The notes under the pieces are model-generated. The model searched no databases and was not told where the DNA came from. It saw nothing but the letters and a program-made list of their open reading frames with translations. From Chitinophagales bacterium (lineage in GTDB: Bacteria; Bacteroidota; Bacteroidia; Chitinophagales; CAIODY01): 64,000 bases of DNA. A program made the position numbers and the translations under genes. The stretch lies in NCBI GenBank assembly GCA_947452995.1, contig CANGEV010000011.1, positions 1-64,000 on the forward strand, read 5' to 3'. Every line of letters begins with the position of its first letter. Within the stretch, counting starts at the first letter, position 1. Of this stretch, positions 54,538-62,748 are shown piece after piece.

Positions 54538-56094
54538 ATGCATAACAAGATTCGAATTTTATGGGCTGACGACGAGATGGAGCTTTTGAAAGCGCATTTG
54601 TTGTTCTTGGAAGAAAAAGGCTATGAGGTAATTGGAGTCAGCAATGGCTACGATGCGTTGGATGCTTTACAGCGAGAGCAGTTTGATGTAGTTTTTTTAG
54701 ATGAACATATGCCTGGCTTGACAGGTTTGGAACTGATACCGAAGATAAGAGAGAAACATCCGTTTATTCCGGTGGTAATGATTACGAAAAGTGAAGAGGA
54801 GAATATCATGGAGGAAGCGATTGGTTCGCAGATTGCGGACTATTTGATTAAGCCGGTGAAGGCAAATCAGATTTTACTTTGTTTGAAGCGGTTGATTGAC
54901 AATAAGCGATTAGTGAGTGAGAAAACGACTAGTAATTATCGTCAGGAGTTTCAGGCTATGTTGGCGGAGTTGAACAATAGCTTAAGTGCAGATGAGTGGG
55001 CTGAATTGTACAAGAAGATGGTGTATTGGGAGTTGGAGCTAGATCGTTCGGAAAGTCGTGAAATGCAGGAAATTGTTGCTATGCAGAAACAGGAGGCGGG
55101 TAATGGCTTTTGTAAGTTTGTTTCGAAGCGATATACGGATTGGATGAGTAAACCGGATGATAAGACGCCTGTCTTGAGTCATTCATTGATGACGAAGAAG
55201 GTATTGCCTTTTATCGATGAAACGATTCCGACTTATTTTGTTTTGATCGACAACCTGCGCTATGACCAGTGGAAGATAATTCAGCCGATGTTGAATACGT
55301 TCACCCGGACCATAGAGGAAAGTCATTACTTCGCTATCTTGCCTACCGCGACACAATATGCGCGAAATGCCCTTTTTGCAGGGCTTACGCCATTAGATAT
55401 CTCGAAAAAATTTCCGGATAAGTGGGTGAATGATACTGAAGAGGAAGGAAAGAATTTGCATGAAGAATTTTTCTTGCAGGAGTTGTTGAAGCGCTCTGGA
55501 AAGAATGGAAAAATGTCGTTTCAAAAAATTACGACCACCCAACATGGGAGTGAGCTTGTTAATAACGTATTGAATTTGATGGGCAATTCATTAAATGTGA
55601 TTGTCTATAATTTTATGGATATGTTGAGTCATGCGCGGACGGAGATGGAAGTATTGAAAGAATTAGCGCCAGATGAACGTGCTTATAGAAGTATTACTGC
55701 TAGCTGGTTTGAGCACAGCCCATTGTATGAGGCGTTAAAGAAATTACAAGGGAAGACTGCGCAAATTATTATCACGACTGATCATGGATCTATTCGAGTG
55801 AATGATGCGACCAAAGTAGTAGGAGATCGACAGACGTCTCATAACCTACGCTATAAAACAGGTAAGAGTTTGCAGTATAGTGATAAAGATGCCTTTGGGG
55901 TGCGCAAGCCGGAAGATATTAAGTTGCCGAGTGCGTTTGTTAGTTCAGAGTTTATTTTCGCCAAGGAGCAGAACTTCTTAGTGTATGGTAATAATTTCAA
56001 CCAGTATGCTAATTTCTATAGGAATTCATTTCAGCATGGAGGTTTATCTATCGAAGAAATGATTGTTCCTTTTGCTCGATTGCTGACTAAATAA
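54538..56094 (+). CDS. porX: PorX, response regulator with PglZ-type effector domain (T9SS regulator)
   Basis: This 518-residue protein has an N-terminal CheY-like receiver with acidic D11 and D12, phospho-acceptor D55 (VVFLDEHMPG) and the conserved Lys in YLIKPVK. A long PglZ/alkaline-phosphatase-like domain (about 200-515) follows, with FVLIDNLRYDQW and ITTDHGS. That architecture is the PorX family, which with PorY controls T9SS genes in Porphyromonas gingivalis; its PglZ domain has phosphodiesterase activity on oligonucleotides. tsaE and ald follow, a gene order that I recall as common in Bacteroidota. The PorY kinase is not in the window. Confidence 0.94.
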   Translation: MHNKIRILWADDEMELLKAHLLFLEEKGYEVIGVSNGYDALDALQREQFDVVFLDEHMPGLTGLELIPKIREKHPFIPVVMITKSEEENIMEEAIGSQIADYLIKPVKANQILLCLKRLIDNKRLVSEKTTSNYRQEFQAMLAELNNSLSADEWAELYKKMVYWELELDRSESREMQEIVAMQKQEAGNGFCKFVSKRYTDWMSKPDDKTPVLSHSLMTKKVLPFIDETIPTYFVLIDNLRYDQWKIIQPMLNTFTRTIEESHYFAILPTATQYARNALFAGLTPLDISKKFPDKWVNDTEEEGKNLHEEFFLQELLKRSGKNGKMSFQKITTTQHGSELVNNVLNLMGNSLNVIVYNFMDMLSHARTEMEVLKELAPDERAYRSITASWFEHSPLYEALKKLQGKTAQIIITTDHGSIRVNDATKVVGDRQTSHNLRYKTGKSLQYSDKDAFGVRKPEDIKLPSAFVSSEFIFAKEQNFLVYGNNFNQYANFYRNSFQHGGLSIEEMIVPFARLLTK

Positions 56095-56103
56095 GAAAGA
56101 CTG

Positions 56104-56111
56104 TATCTTTG
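56104..56111 (+). promoter_or_regulatory. -7 box (TATCTTTG) of tsaE
   Basis: TATCTTTG is followed by 5 nt and the ATG at 56117, with a TTG about 21 nt upstream as the -33 element. The -7 box lies 10 bp after the porX stop. Confidence 0.65.
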
Positions 56112-56116
56112 TATGG

Positions 56117-56554
56117 ATGGAACATACAATTAATATCGAGTGGGATAGTGTAGCGGACTTGCCTGCTGTCGCCAAACAGCTATTGGAAGCCTGTCCGACG
56201 CTTCGCGTTTTTACATTGACGGGAGATTTAGGTGCCGGCAAGACGACCTTGACGAAGGCGATTTGTTCTCTTTTGGGATATTCTGGTAATGTCGCGAGTC
56301 CGACTTACCCGGTGATTGCCGTTTACGGATTAGCTAACGGAGCGGAGATCATTCATATGGATTGTTATCGTTTGAAATCGGAGGAAGAGGCCGAGCAAAT
56401 AGGCATTCCTTATTATTTGGATAGCGGCGCCTATTGTTTTATCGAATGGCCTGGGGTGATTGAAAATTTATTACCTTTAAATTACGCTTCGATAGAAATT
56501 TTTAATACTTCTGCTACCGGTAGAAAATTGACGCTTAACAAACACATTTTATGA
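56117..56554 (+). CDS. tsaE: tRNA threonylcarbamoyladenosine biosynthesis ATPase TsaE
   Basis: This 145-residue protein has the Walker A loop GDLGAGKTTLTKA and the family segment SPTYPVIAVY followed by HMDCYRL. TsaE works with TsaB and TsaD in t6A37 synthesis. Its stop overlaps the ald start by 4 bp (ATGA). Confidence 0.94.
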   Translation: MEHTINIEWDSVADLPAVAKQLLEACPTLRVFTLTGDLGAGKTTLTKAICSLLGYSGNVASPTYPVIAVYGLANGAEIIHMDCYRLKSEEEAEQIGIPYYLDSGAYCFIEWPGVIENLLPLNYASIEIFNTSATGRKLTLNKHIL

Positions 56555-57768
56555 GTACTCCAACTTCCCCTTTAGGCGCTTCACAATGGCTCACGCAAGA
56601 GCAGTTATTGCCCATGCAACAACAACGAATGTCGATGTCTATCGGAGTCCCGAAGGAAAAGTCGTTTCAGGAAAATCGTGTGGCACTCACGCCAGAGGCT
56701 GTTTCAATTTTAGTGAATAACGGCCATCAGGTGTTTGTAGAGACTAAAGCCGGCGAGGGGGCGCATTTCTACGATAATGATTTCTCAGAGGCCGGTGCGC
56801 AAATTGTGTATTCGCCTGAAGAGGTTTTTAAATCAGATGTGATTCTTAAAGTAGCTCCGCTCATGGAGGCGGAGGCTGAATGGTTGAAGCCAAATCAGAT
56901 CATCATTTCGGCGATTCATCTTCCAACCTTACAAGCAAGTTTTCTCGAAAAATTGATGCAGAAGAAAGTAACTGCACTCGCTTTTGAATATATCAAAGAT
57001 AGTAGCGGTACTTTTCCTATCGTGCGGAGCATGAGTGAGATTGCCGGGAATGCGGCTATCCTCATCGCCTCTGAATTGTTGGGCAACGCGCAACACGGCG
57101 GCGGAGGAACGCTTTTAGGAGGTATCACTGGTGTCCCGCCCGCGAAAGTGGTGGTGTTGGGTGCAGGTGTTGTCGGCGAATATGCTACCAGAACGGCTTT
57201 GGGACTTGGTGCGGAAGTGAAGGTTTTTGATAATTCTACTTACAAATTAATGCGTCTCCAAAATAATATTGGGATGCGTATCTATACTTCGATTATCCAT
57301 CCAGAGATCTTGAAGCAGGAGTTGAGCAGCGCGGATGTGGCGATTGGTTCGATTCATTCTGAGGCGGGTCGTTCTAAATTAATTGTCACCGATGAGATGG
57401 TGCAGAATATGAAAGCAGGCTCCGTTATAATCGACGTGAGCATCGATCAAGGGGGGTGCTTTGAAACGTCGGAATTGACTTCCCACAATAAGCCTACCTT
57501 TAAAAAGTATGATGTGATACACTATGGCGTTCCGAACATCGCGAGTCGTTTTGCACGTACTGCATCTTTCGCTATTAGTAATGTGCTTACACCTAAATTG
57601 ATCAAAGCTGGTCAGACAGGCGGTTTGGAAGCATTATTTCATACGAATGATGGCACCCGTCATGGTATTTATTTGTATAAAGGTGCTGTCGCAAATCGTC
57701 ATTTGAGTGAACGGTTCAACTTGAAGTATACGGATCTTGATTTGATATTTAGTGCTTCGCAACTTTGA
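56551..57768 (+). CDS. ald: Alanine dehydrogenase
   Basis: This 405-residue enzyme has the AlaDH/PNT signature GVPKEKSFQENRVALTPEAV, the NAD-binding segment VVVLGAGVVGEYATRTALGLG and VSIDQGGCFETS. It interconverts alanine and pyruvate with ammonia and NAD. An extra N-terminal extension of about 30 residues (SQWLTQEQLLPMQQQ) precedes the usual start, and the ATGA overlap with tsaE supports using it. Confidence 0.9.
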   Translation: MSTPTSPLGASQWLTQEQLLPMQQQRMSMSIGVPKEKSFQENRVALTPEAVSILVNNGHQVFVETKAGEGAHFYDNDFSEAGAQIVYSPEEVFKSDVILKVAPLMEAEAEWLKPNQIIISAIHLPTLQASFLEKLMQKKVTALAFEYIKDSSGTFPIVRSMSEIAGNAAILIASELLGNAQHGGGGTLLGGITGVPPAKVVVLGAGVVGEYATRTALGLGAEVKVFDNSTYKLMRLQNNIGMRIYTSIIHPEILKQELSSADVAIGSIHSEAGRSKLIVTDEMVQNMKAGSVIIDVSIDQGGCFETSELTSHNKPTFKKYDVIHYGVPNIASRFARTASFAISNVLTPKLIKAGQTGGLEALFHTNDGTRHGIYLYKGAVANRHLSERFNLKYTDLDLIFSASQL

Positions 57769-58312
57769 TGGTGAATGGTGAATGGTTAAAATTAATTTTG
57801 AACCATCTTACATTTTTAATTTTGATTTATATCTAGTGGGATTGTTTGTGGATGAGCCTTCGACAGGCTCTAATGCTCAGTTAATAAAATACAGATTCCT
57901 TACTATTTCTCTCTATCATCAACGTAATCTGTCATTTCAAGCAAAGCGAGAAATCTCAATAGAATTATGTTTTAAAGGAGTGTTCGAAGACACGAAGTAG
58001 TAAAGGCACAAAGTTTTTGAAATAAAGCCCTGCTGAATAGCAGGGCGACATGCTAATAGAAATAAATTTGCGGTACACGAATTCAAACCCTGCCGCAGGG
58101 CAGGGTGACATTTTAATTTTATCTCAACGCAGGTAACAGCAATTTTGAAAAGGTGTTCGAAGGCACGAAGGGGAGAAGGCTCGAAGGTTTAGCTGGCAAC
58201 TGATTTTTTTCTTTATGTCTTCCCACTGCAATTTTAAAAGAGTGTTTGAATATAAAGAAGAACAGATTCCTCACTGCGTTCGTAATGACTGACATAGTAT
58301 TTTATAGAAAAA

Positions 58313-58348
58313 GGATTGCTGGGCTGGCGTAAGCCAGCCCAGCAATCC
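58313..58348. repeat. Perfect 16-bp inverted repeat with 4-nt loop
   Basis: GGATTGCTGGGCTGGC (58313-58328) is followed by GTAA and the exact complement GCCAGCCCAGCAATCC (58333-58348). No long T-run follows, so it is not a simple terminator. Confidence 0.9.
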
Positions 58349-58445
58349 TCCTCTTCCTCATCGACAAACGCGGTCATTCCGAGCAGAGCGAGGAATCTCA
58401 AAGAAATGTAATTTAAAGGCTAATCGAATTCCGATAATTAATTTG

Positions 58446-58470
58446 TCCGACTCGTGAGACACGAGTCGGA
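58446..58470. repeat. Perfect 11-bp inverted repeat with 3-nt loop
   Basis: TCCGACTCGTG (58446-58456), AGA, CACGAGTCGGA (58460-58470). It is distinct in sequence from the other palindromes of the region. Confidence 0.88.
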
Positions 58471-58515
58471 GCGGTGGAAAATACGGTAACAGCTTCATTA
58501 TCACCCGCCAGCAAT

Positions 58516-58542
58516 AAAAAAGGACCCATCGGGTCCTTTTTT
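58516..58542. terminator. Bidirectional terminator between ald and the TonB receptor gene
   Basis: AAAAAAGGACCC (58516-58527) and GGGTCCTTTTTT (58531-58542) form a perfect 12-bp stem with a 3-nt loop and T-runs on both strands, 22 bp from the end of the TonB receptor gene. Confidence 0.88.
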
Positions 58543-58564
58543 GTGGGTAGTATTTTGAAAAAAT

Positions 58565-60991
58565 TTAGAAATCTATCTTGTAATACAATAAAGGCAAGAA
58601 GCCAAGTTGGTATTGCTTTACTATAGGGTCTTTTCCTGTTTTGATATTATCAGGTTGATAAGTATAACTTAATTCGTTTCGATGTATCGGCTCATTATTT
58701 TTATTTTTAATTAATTCTGTAACGTTGATTAAATCGATCGCGATTTCATGTGTGATGCCGTGCTTATGCGAATTGTATTTCCAACCTAATTTCATATCGA
58801 AGCGGAAGTAGTTGGCCATTCTTTTTTCATTTCTTTTACTATCTAACACCACCAATTCTCCTTTAAGTCTTGATGCAGCAGTGTCGGGGTCGGTATATCT
58901 TTTTCCTCCGCCAATCGTCAATTTACCGCTCACGTTAAAGGCTGATTTTCCAATCTTCTTCTCTGTTCCTGCCACTGCATTCACTGCATATTGCCCATTA
59001 AAATCTGTATTACGCCATACCTTGTCATTACCCATCGCTTTTGAATCATACAAAGACCCCGTGAGTAAGAAGAAGTAACCTTTGTTGAAGAATTTTTCTA
59101 CCGTTAATTCTACCCCCATATTTTTACCAACTCCTTTATTCACTAAAGTGTCAGGGAACATACGAGAAAAGCCAGATCCTTCGTTCAAGATAGAGAAGCT
59201 ACTGCCTGCACGCGTTTCGATTGGGACATTAAACAAATATTGATAATACGTTTCAGCCTTAATACGCAAGAAAGGATTCAACTGCTTTTCATATCCTAAT
59301 ACCACTTGATGCGAACGGGTGAAGTCCATGTTTTTGTTATACATTCCATCGCTGCTCGGTTTGTCGGTACCTTGGCGATAGAAATACGTATAATAAGGCT
59401 GCATCTGACTGTGTAAACCATAGCCTAAGGTTAACTTTTGTTGATTTGGTAAGGAGTAGTTGAAGCCGATGCGTGGCTCTATACTTTTACTGTTTGTTCC
59501 TGTATAATATTGCGCATGCAAACCGGCTGTCATGAAGAATTTCTCATTGAAGGAATGTTTCATCTGTACATAAGGTTGAATTAAAAATGCGCTTCCTTCA
59601 TAGTTCCAACGGTATTTCCAATTAGGCGTAAACTCGCGGATACTATCCTTATAATTGAAGCTAAAGCGATCCGCATGGATACCTGCTTTTAAGGTTGTTG
59701 CACTATTGATTTTGTGATTTACAAACCATGAAATGCTCCACTTGCTTTGTCCGAAATGATAGCCCATGATAGGATGAATATCGGTTACTTTATAAGCTGA
59801 GTCGCGATAAACACGATCATGATGCGCATCAACGGCTTGACCTTGATTGGCGATCGTAATTTTAGTAAATGTTTTAGGGTTGATGATATGACTGAAGGAA
59901 GCACCTGCCACATAAATCGACGAACCAAAATATTGGTCGCGATCGTTTTCACCATATAATTCTGTTGGCGGAACCGTGTCTTTATGTACAATTAAATCAA
60001 TATTACTGATACCTCCGATTGCAAAGAAGGCTAGCTTGCTTTTCTTTCCAATAGGGAAGTTGAAACGTAATGACGCATCTTGATATTCAGGTATAGATTT
60101 TGTGCCGATAGGAATACGTGCTTTCTGTAAAAAGTTGAAATTACTATAACGATAAGTCGCCAAGAAAGATGCTTTGTGTTTTTTGCTCAAAGGACCTTCG
60201 ATTGCAGCTTCTGTACCGAGGATACCTACTTGACCGGTGAATTCTACTTTGTCTTTATTCCCATTGCGCATGTGAAGATCAAATACAGATGCCACGGCAT
60301 TACCGTATTCAGCTGCAAAGGCACCCGTCATGAAGTCGGAATTAGAAAGGTATTTATTGTTGATGATACTTAAAGGACCACCAGAGCTTCCTGGGATGGC
60401 GAAGTGGTTGGGGTTGAAAATGTCGATGTCTTCAAAGCGCCAGAGTACGCCAAGTGGCGAGTTTCCACGCACTACGATATCATTACGGCTATCGTCAGTA
60501 CCTTGAACGCCGGCGAAATTAGAGGCCATACGCGCTGGATCTTGACGGCTGCCCGCATAACGCTCGGTTTCATGTACATCGAAGGTACGCGTGCTCACGG
60601 TAGCCATTTCGTTGATGGTTTCTCCGGTTTTGCGTGCACCGATTTTTACCTCTCCTAAATTCTTCTTCACACTCTCTTCCATTTCAACGGTGAGGTCGAC
60701 TTGCTTTCCGCTATTCACTTCAATATTAGTAAGGACACGCTCATTATAACCCACATAACGGGCAACAAATTGGTGTTTACCCACCGGCACATTTTTTATG
60801 ATGAAGTTTCCTGCAGAATCTGCCTCTGCTACTAAGTTTTGATTGGCATCATCTGTACAAGCGATCACGGCCATAGCGAGCGGTGATTTCGAGTCTTTGT
60901 CGATGATAATACCTTTTACTGTTTGTGTTCCTTGCGCGAAGGCGGCGAGGTTCAAAAGGTTTAAGGAGATGAAAAGTAAAGATTTACGCAT
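58565..60991 (-). CDS. TonB-dependent outer-membrane receptor with carboxypeptidase-regulatory-like domain
   Basis: This 808-residue protein has a signal peptide (MRKSLLFISLNLLNLAAFAQ). A CarboxypepD_reg-like domain spans about 22-105 (VKGIIIDKDSKSPLAMAVIA, VPVGKHQFVARYVGYNERVL). The plug follows (RQDPARMASNFAGVQGTDDSRNDIVVRGNSP), then a beta-barrel to the end (LGFLPLLYYKIDF). The substrate is not indicated: no SusD gene or siderophore genes adjoin. crcB is 24 bp upstream on the same strand. A terminator lies just past the stop. Confidence 0.9.
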   Translation of the reverse strand: MRKSLLFISLNLLNLAAFAQGTQTVKGIIIDKDSKSPLAMAVIACTDDANQNLVAEADSAGNFIIKNVPVGKHQFVARYVGYNERVLTNIEVNSGKQVDLTVEMEESVKKNLGEVKIGARKTGETINEMATVSTRTFDVHETERYAGSRQDPARMASNFAGVQGTDDSRNDIVVRGNSPLGVLWRFEDIDIFNPNHFAIPGSSGGPLSIINNKYLSNSDFMTGAFAAEYGNAVASVFDLHMRNGNKDKVEFTGQVGILGTEAAIEGPLSKKHKASFLATYRYSNFNFLQKARIPIGTKSIPEYQDASLRFNFPIGKKSKLAFFAIGGISNIDLIVHKDTVPPTELYGENDRDQYFGSSIYVAGASFSHIINPKTFTKITIANQGQAVDAHHDRVYRDSAYKVTDIHPIMGYHFGQSKWSISWFVNHKINSATTLKAGIHADRFSFNYKDSIREFTPNWKYRWNYEGSAFLIQPYVQMKHSFNEKFFMTAGLHAQYYTGTNSKSIEPRIGFNYSLPNQQKLTLGYGLHSQMQPYYTYFYRQGTDKPSSDGMYNKNMDFTRSHQVVLGYEKQLNPFLRIKAETYYQYLFNVPIETRAGSSFSILNEGSGFSRMFPDTLVNKGVGKNMGVELTVEKFFNKGYFFLLTGSLYDSKAMGNDKVWRNTDFNGQYAVNAVAGTEKKIGKSAFNVSGKLTIGGGKRYTDPDTAASRLKGELVVLDSKRNEKRMANYFRFDMKLGWKYNSHKHGITHEIAIDLINVTELIKNKNNEPIHRNELSYTYQPDNIKTGKDPIVKQYQLGFLPLLYYKIDF

Positions 60992-61015
60992 GTGTGGTTG
61001 TTTAGAGTAAATAGT

Positions 61016-61387
61016 TTAATTTTTTGATGATTGCAAAATAGTCCAAACGGCAAATAAGCTTGCAAATACCGAGCCAAAAACATAAAGAAATGTTAATACG
61101 AACAGTCGGTTTTGGAGCAGTTTTATTGTTTCAAGTGAAAAGGTCGAAAAAGTCGTGAATCCACCACAGAATCCGGTCATAAGGAGTAATTTCCAAGATA
61201 ATTGCGCTTCATTTTCACCGAATCGGATAAAAAACAGGGCAATTAAGATACAGCCGAGGGTGTTGATAAGGAAAGTCGCCCAAGGGAATTGCTGACCGTC
61301 GAAGGGTAAAACAGTAGAAAATAGATAGCGACTCACGGCACCTATTGCTCCGCCGAGGGCTACCAAGAGAATATTCTGAAAGCTCAT
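61016..61387 (-). CDS. crcB: Fluoride exporter CrcB/FluC
   Basis: This 123-residue protein has four helices and the FluC motifs GGAIGAVSRYLFS, FPWATFLINTLGCILIALFF and GFCGGFTTFSTFSLE, which lines the fluoride path. It dimerises to form the channel. No crcB fluoride riboswitch was recognised in the 66-bp gap to the divergent gene. It lies just upstream of the TonB receptor gene. Confidence 0.93.
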   Translation of the reverse strand: MSFQNILLVALGGAIGAVSRYLFSTVLPFDGQQFPWATFLINTLGCILIALFFIRFGENEAQLSWKLLLMTGFCGGFTTFSTFSLETIKLLQNRLFVLTFLYVFGSVFASLFAVWTILQSSKN

Positions 61388-61453
61388 GCCCTAAGATACT
61401 AAATTTTAATGCAATTATAAGTCGTAGGAATACGTTTACTTTGCAATCAGCTC

Positions 61454-62677
61454 ATGCCAGATTTTATCCTGTTTATTCGAATTTTTGTACCACTTTTTTT
61501 GTTTTTGTGGTGGACGCGTCGCGTGCAATGGGGTAATGCTATCACATCCAATGTGTTTATACTTTGGGGGATTTTGTTGTTGAAGACAGCAGTAGGCGTT
61601 CTATATCTGGAGTGGCATCATCGAACTTTAGGTGTATGTGATTCTGATGCGTATTTACGCACTGTTCGCATTTTTAATAGTGCCTTGCCGCATCATATTG
61701 GTCACTATCTGCAGTTTTTGATTTATCCCGGTGGCGAGTATTTACCTCCTGATCTTTGGTATTATATAAAGCATACCCGTTTCTGGAGTGATAAAGGGAT
61801 GATGCTGTTTGTGAAAGTATTGTCGCTCTGTTCTATACTTGGCGGAGGTAAAACGGTATGGGTCATTTTCTGGTATAATGTGCTGGCGATGTTGGGACCA
61901 GTCTATTTACTGAAGCGTGTGGCTCGTTTCTTCAGACAGGACGTCAATTATATTTGGTTACTCGTTTTTTTAGTTCCACAAGTTTTATTTTGGGGATCGG
62001 GCTTGCATAAGGAAGGATGGATTATTTCTATGCAATGCTTTGCTATAGGTGCGTTCATGGATTTGGAACAGAATAGTTCTATCAAAAGCATCCTTAAAAG
62101 TAGATCCTTTTATACGTTTTTGCTTGCGTTGAGCGTTTTATTAGTGATAAGAGGCTTCGATGCAATTGTCATCGTCATCGTTTTAGCTTTGTTCTTTGTA
62201 AAATCAGGACGGGTGATTATTTATTCGTTTTTAGTTTTGATAGGGCTGTTGTTCCTCAGTGAATTTTTAAACTTCGGAATAGGAAACTATTTAGTGCAGA
62301 AACAGCAAGCGTATTTACATAACGGAGCGGTGGTGTCGGTGCAGCAGGTATTGGATTTGCAGGGACATCAGGTGTGGAGCTTTGTGCGGAGTATCCCAAT
62401 GGCCATCGCGTTTGCGATGATTGGGAAGCCGGGCTTACGCATAGAGTCGATGTATTTCGGTATGCAACTGCTAGAGGTGTTTATTTTAGTGTTGTTGTTG
62501 ATTCGCCGAGTGCACCACGTGTGGATTTGGCGTTTCATCAGCATTGCTTTATTGCAAATGACCTTCATAGGTTGGGTGGTTACAAATCAAGGTTCGGCAG
62601 TGCGATATGCGTCTGTACCTTGGTTTTGGCTTGGTCTCAGCATTATTTGTGTTAGTTTGAGTGTTAAAAGGAAGTAA
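61454..62677 (+). CDS. Polytopic membrane protein of unknown function
   Basis: This 407-residue protein has about nine or ten hydrophobic helices: IFVPLFLFLWW near the start, VFILWGILLLKTAVGVLYL, YNVLAMLGPVYLLKRV, LVFLVPQVLFWGSGLHKEGW, VIVIVLALFFV, and LGLSIICVSLSV at the end. Charged residues cluster in the first loops (EWHHRTLGVCDSDAYLRTV). The overall look is of a polymerase- or GT39-like envelope protein, but no definite motif is found. It is between divergent crcB and clpX. Function not recognised. Confidence 0.6.
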   Translation: MPDFILFIRIFVPLFLFLWWTRRVQWGNAITSNVFILWGILLLKTAVGVLYLEWHHRTLGVCDSDAYLRTVRIFNSALPHHIGHYLQFLIYPGGEYLPPDLWYYIKHTRFWSDKGMMLFVKVLSLCSILGGGKTVWVIFWYNVLAMLGPVYLLKRVARFFRQDVNYIWLLVFLVPQVLFWGSGLHKEGWIISMQCFAIGAFMDLEQNSSIKSILKSRSFYTFLLALSVLLVIRGFDAIVIVIVLALFFVKSGRVIIYSFLVLIGLLFLSEFLNFGIGNYLVQKQQAYLHNGAVVSVQQVLDLQGHQVWSFVRSIPMAIAFAMIGKPGLRIESMYFGMQLLEVFILVLLLIRRVHHVWIWRFISIALLQMTFIGWVVTNQGSAVRYASVPWFWLGLSIICVSLSVKRK

Positions 62678-62715
62678 AAAGCATCACTAAAAACGGAAAA
62701 GCGCGGTTCCTTTTG

Positions 62716-62723
62716 TAAATTTG
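62716..62723 (+). promoter_or_regulatory. -7 box (TAAATTTG) of clpX
   Basis: TAAATTTG lies 25 nt before the clpX ATG at 62749, after the end of the upstream membrane-protein gene. Confidence 0.5.
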
Positions 62724-62748
62724 CGCTCGCGTTAGCGTATATAGCATT

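Larger units (their letters stand above)
57769..58564. repeat. 796-bp non-coding palindrome-rich region
   Basis: No gene is supported here. The stretch holds REP-like and palindromic units: GAGCCT-TCGAC-AGGCTC at 57854-57870, GCCCTGCT/AGCAGGGC at 58027-58046, ACCCTGCC/GGCAGGGT at 58087-58106, a perfect 16-bp stem at 58313-58348 and an 11-bp stem at 58446-58470. It also holds related copies of gtgttcgaagacacgaag (57980-57997 and about 58153-58170), and of a gagcgagaaatctcaa-type motif at about 57946-57960 and 58385-58400. An inverted relative (agattcctcactgcgttcg) is near 58264. Such mosaics accumulate in Bacteroidota intergenic DNA. Confidence 0.75.

Noticed and set aside
57782-58000. 72-residue open frame in the palindrome region
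   Set aside because: It runs through REP-like palindromes, has no family signal and no promoter box near its start.
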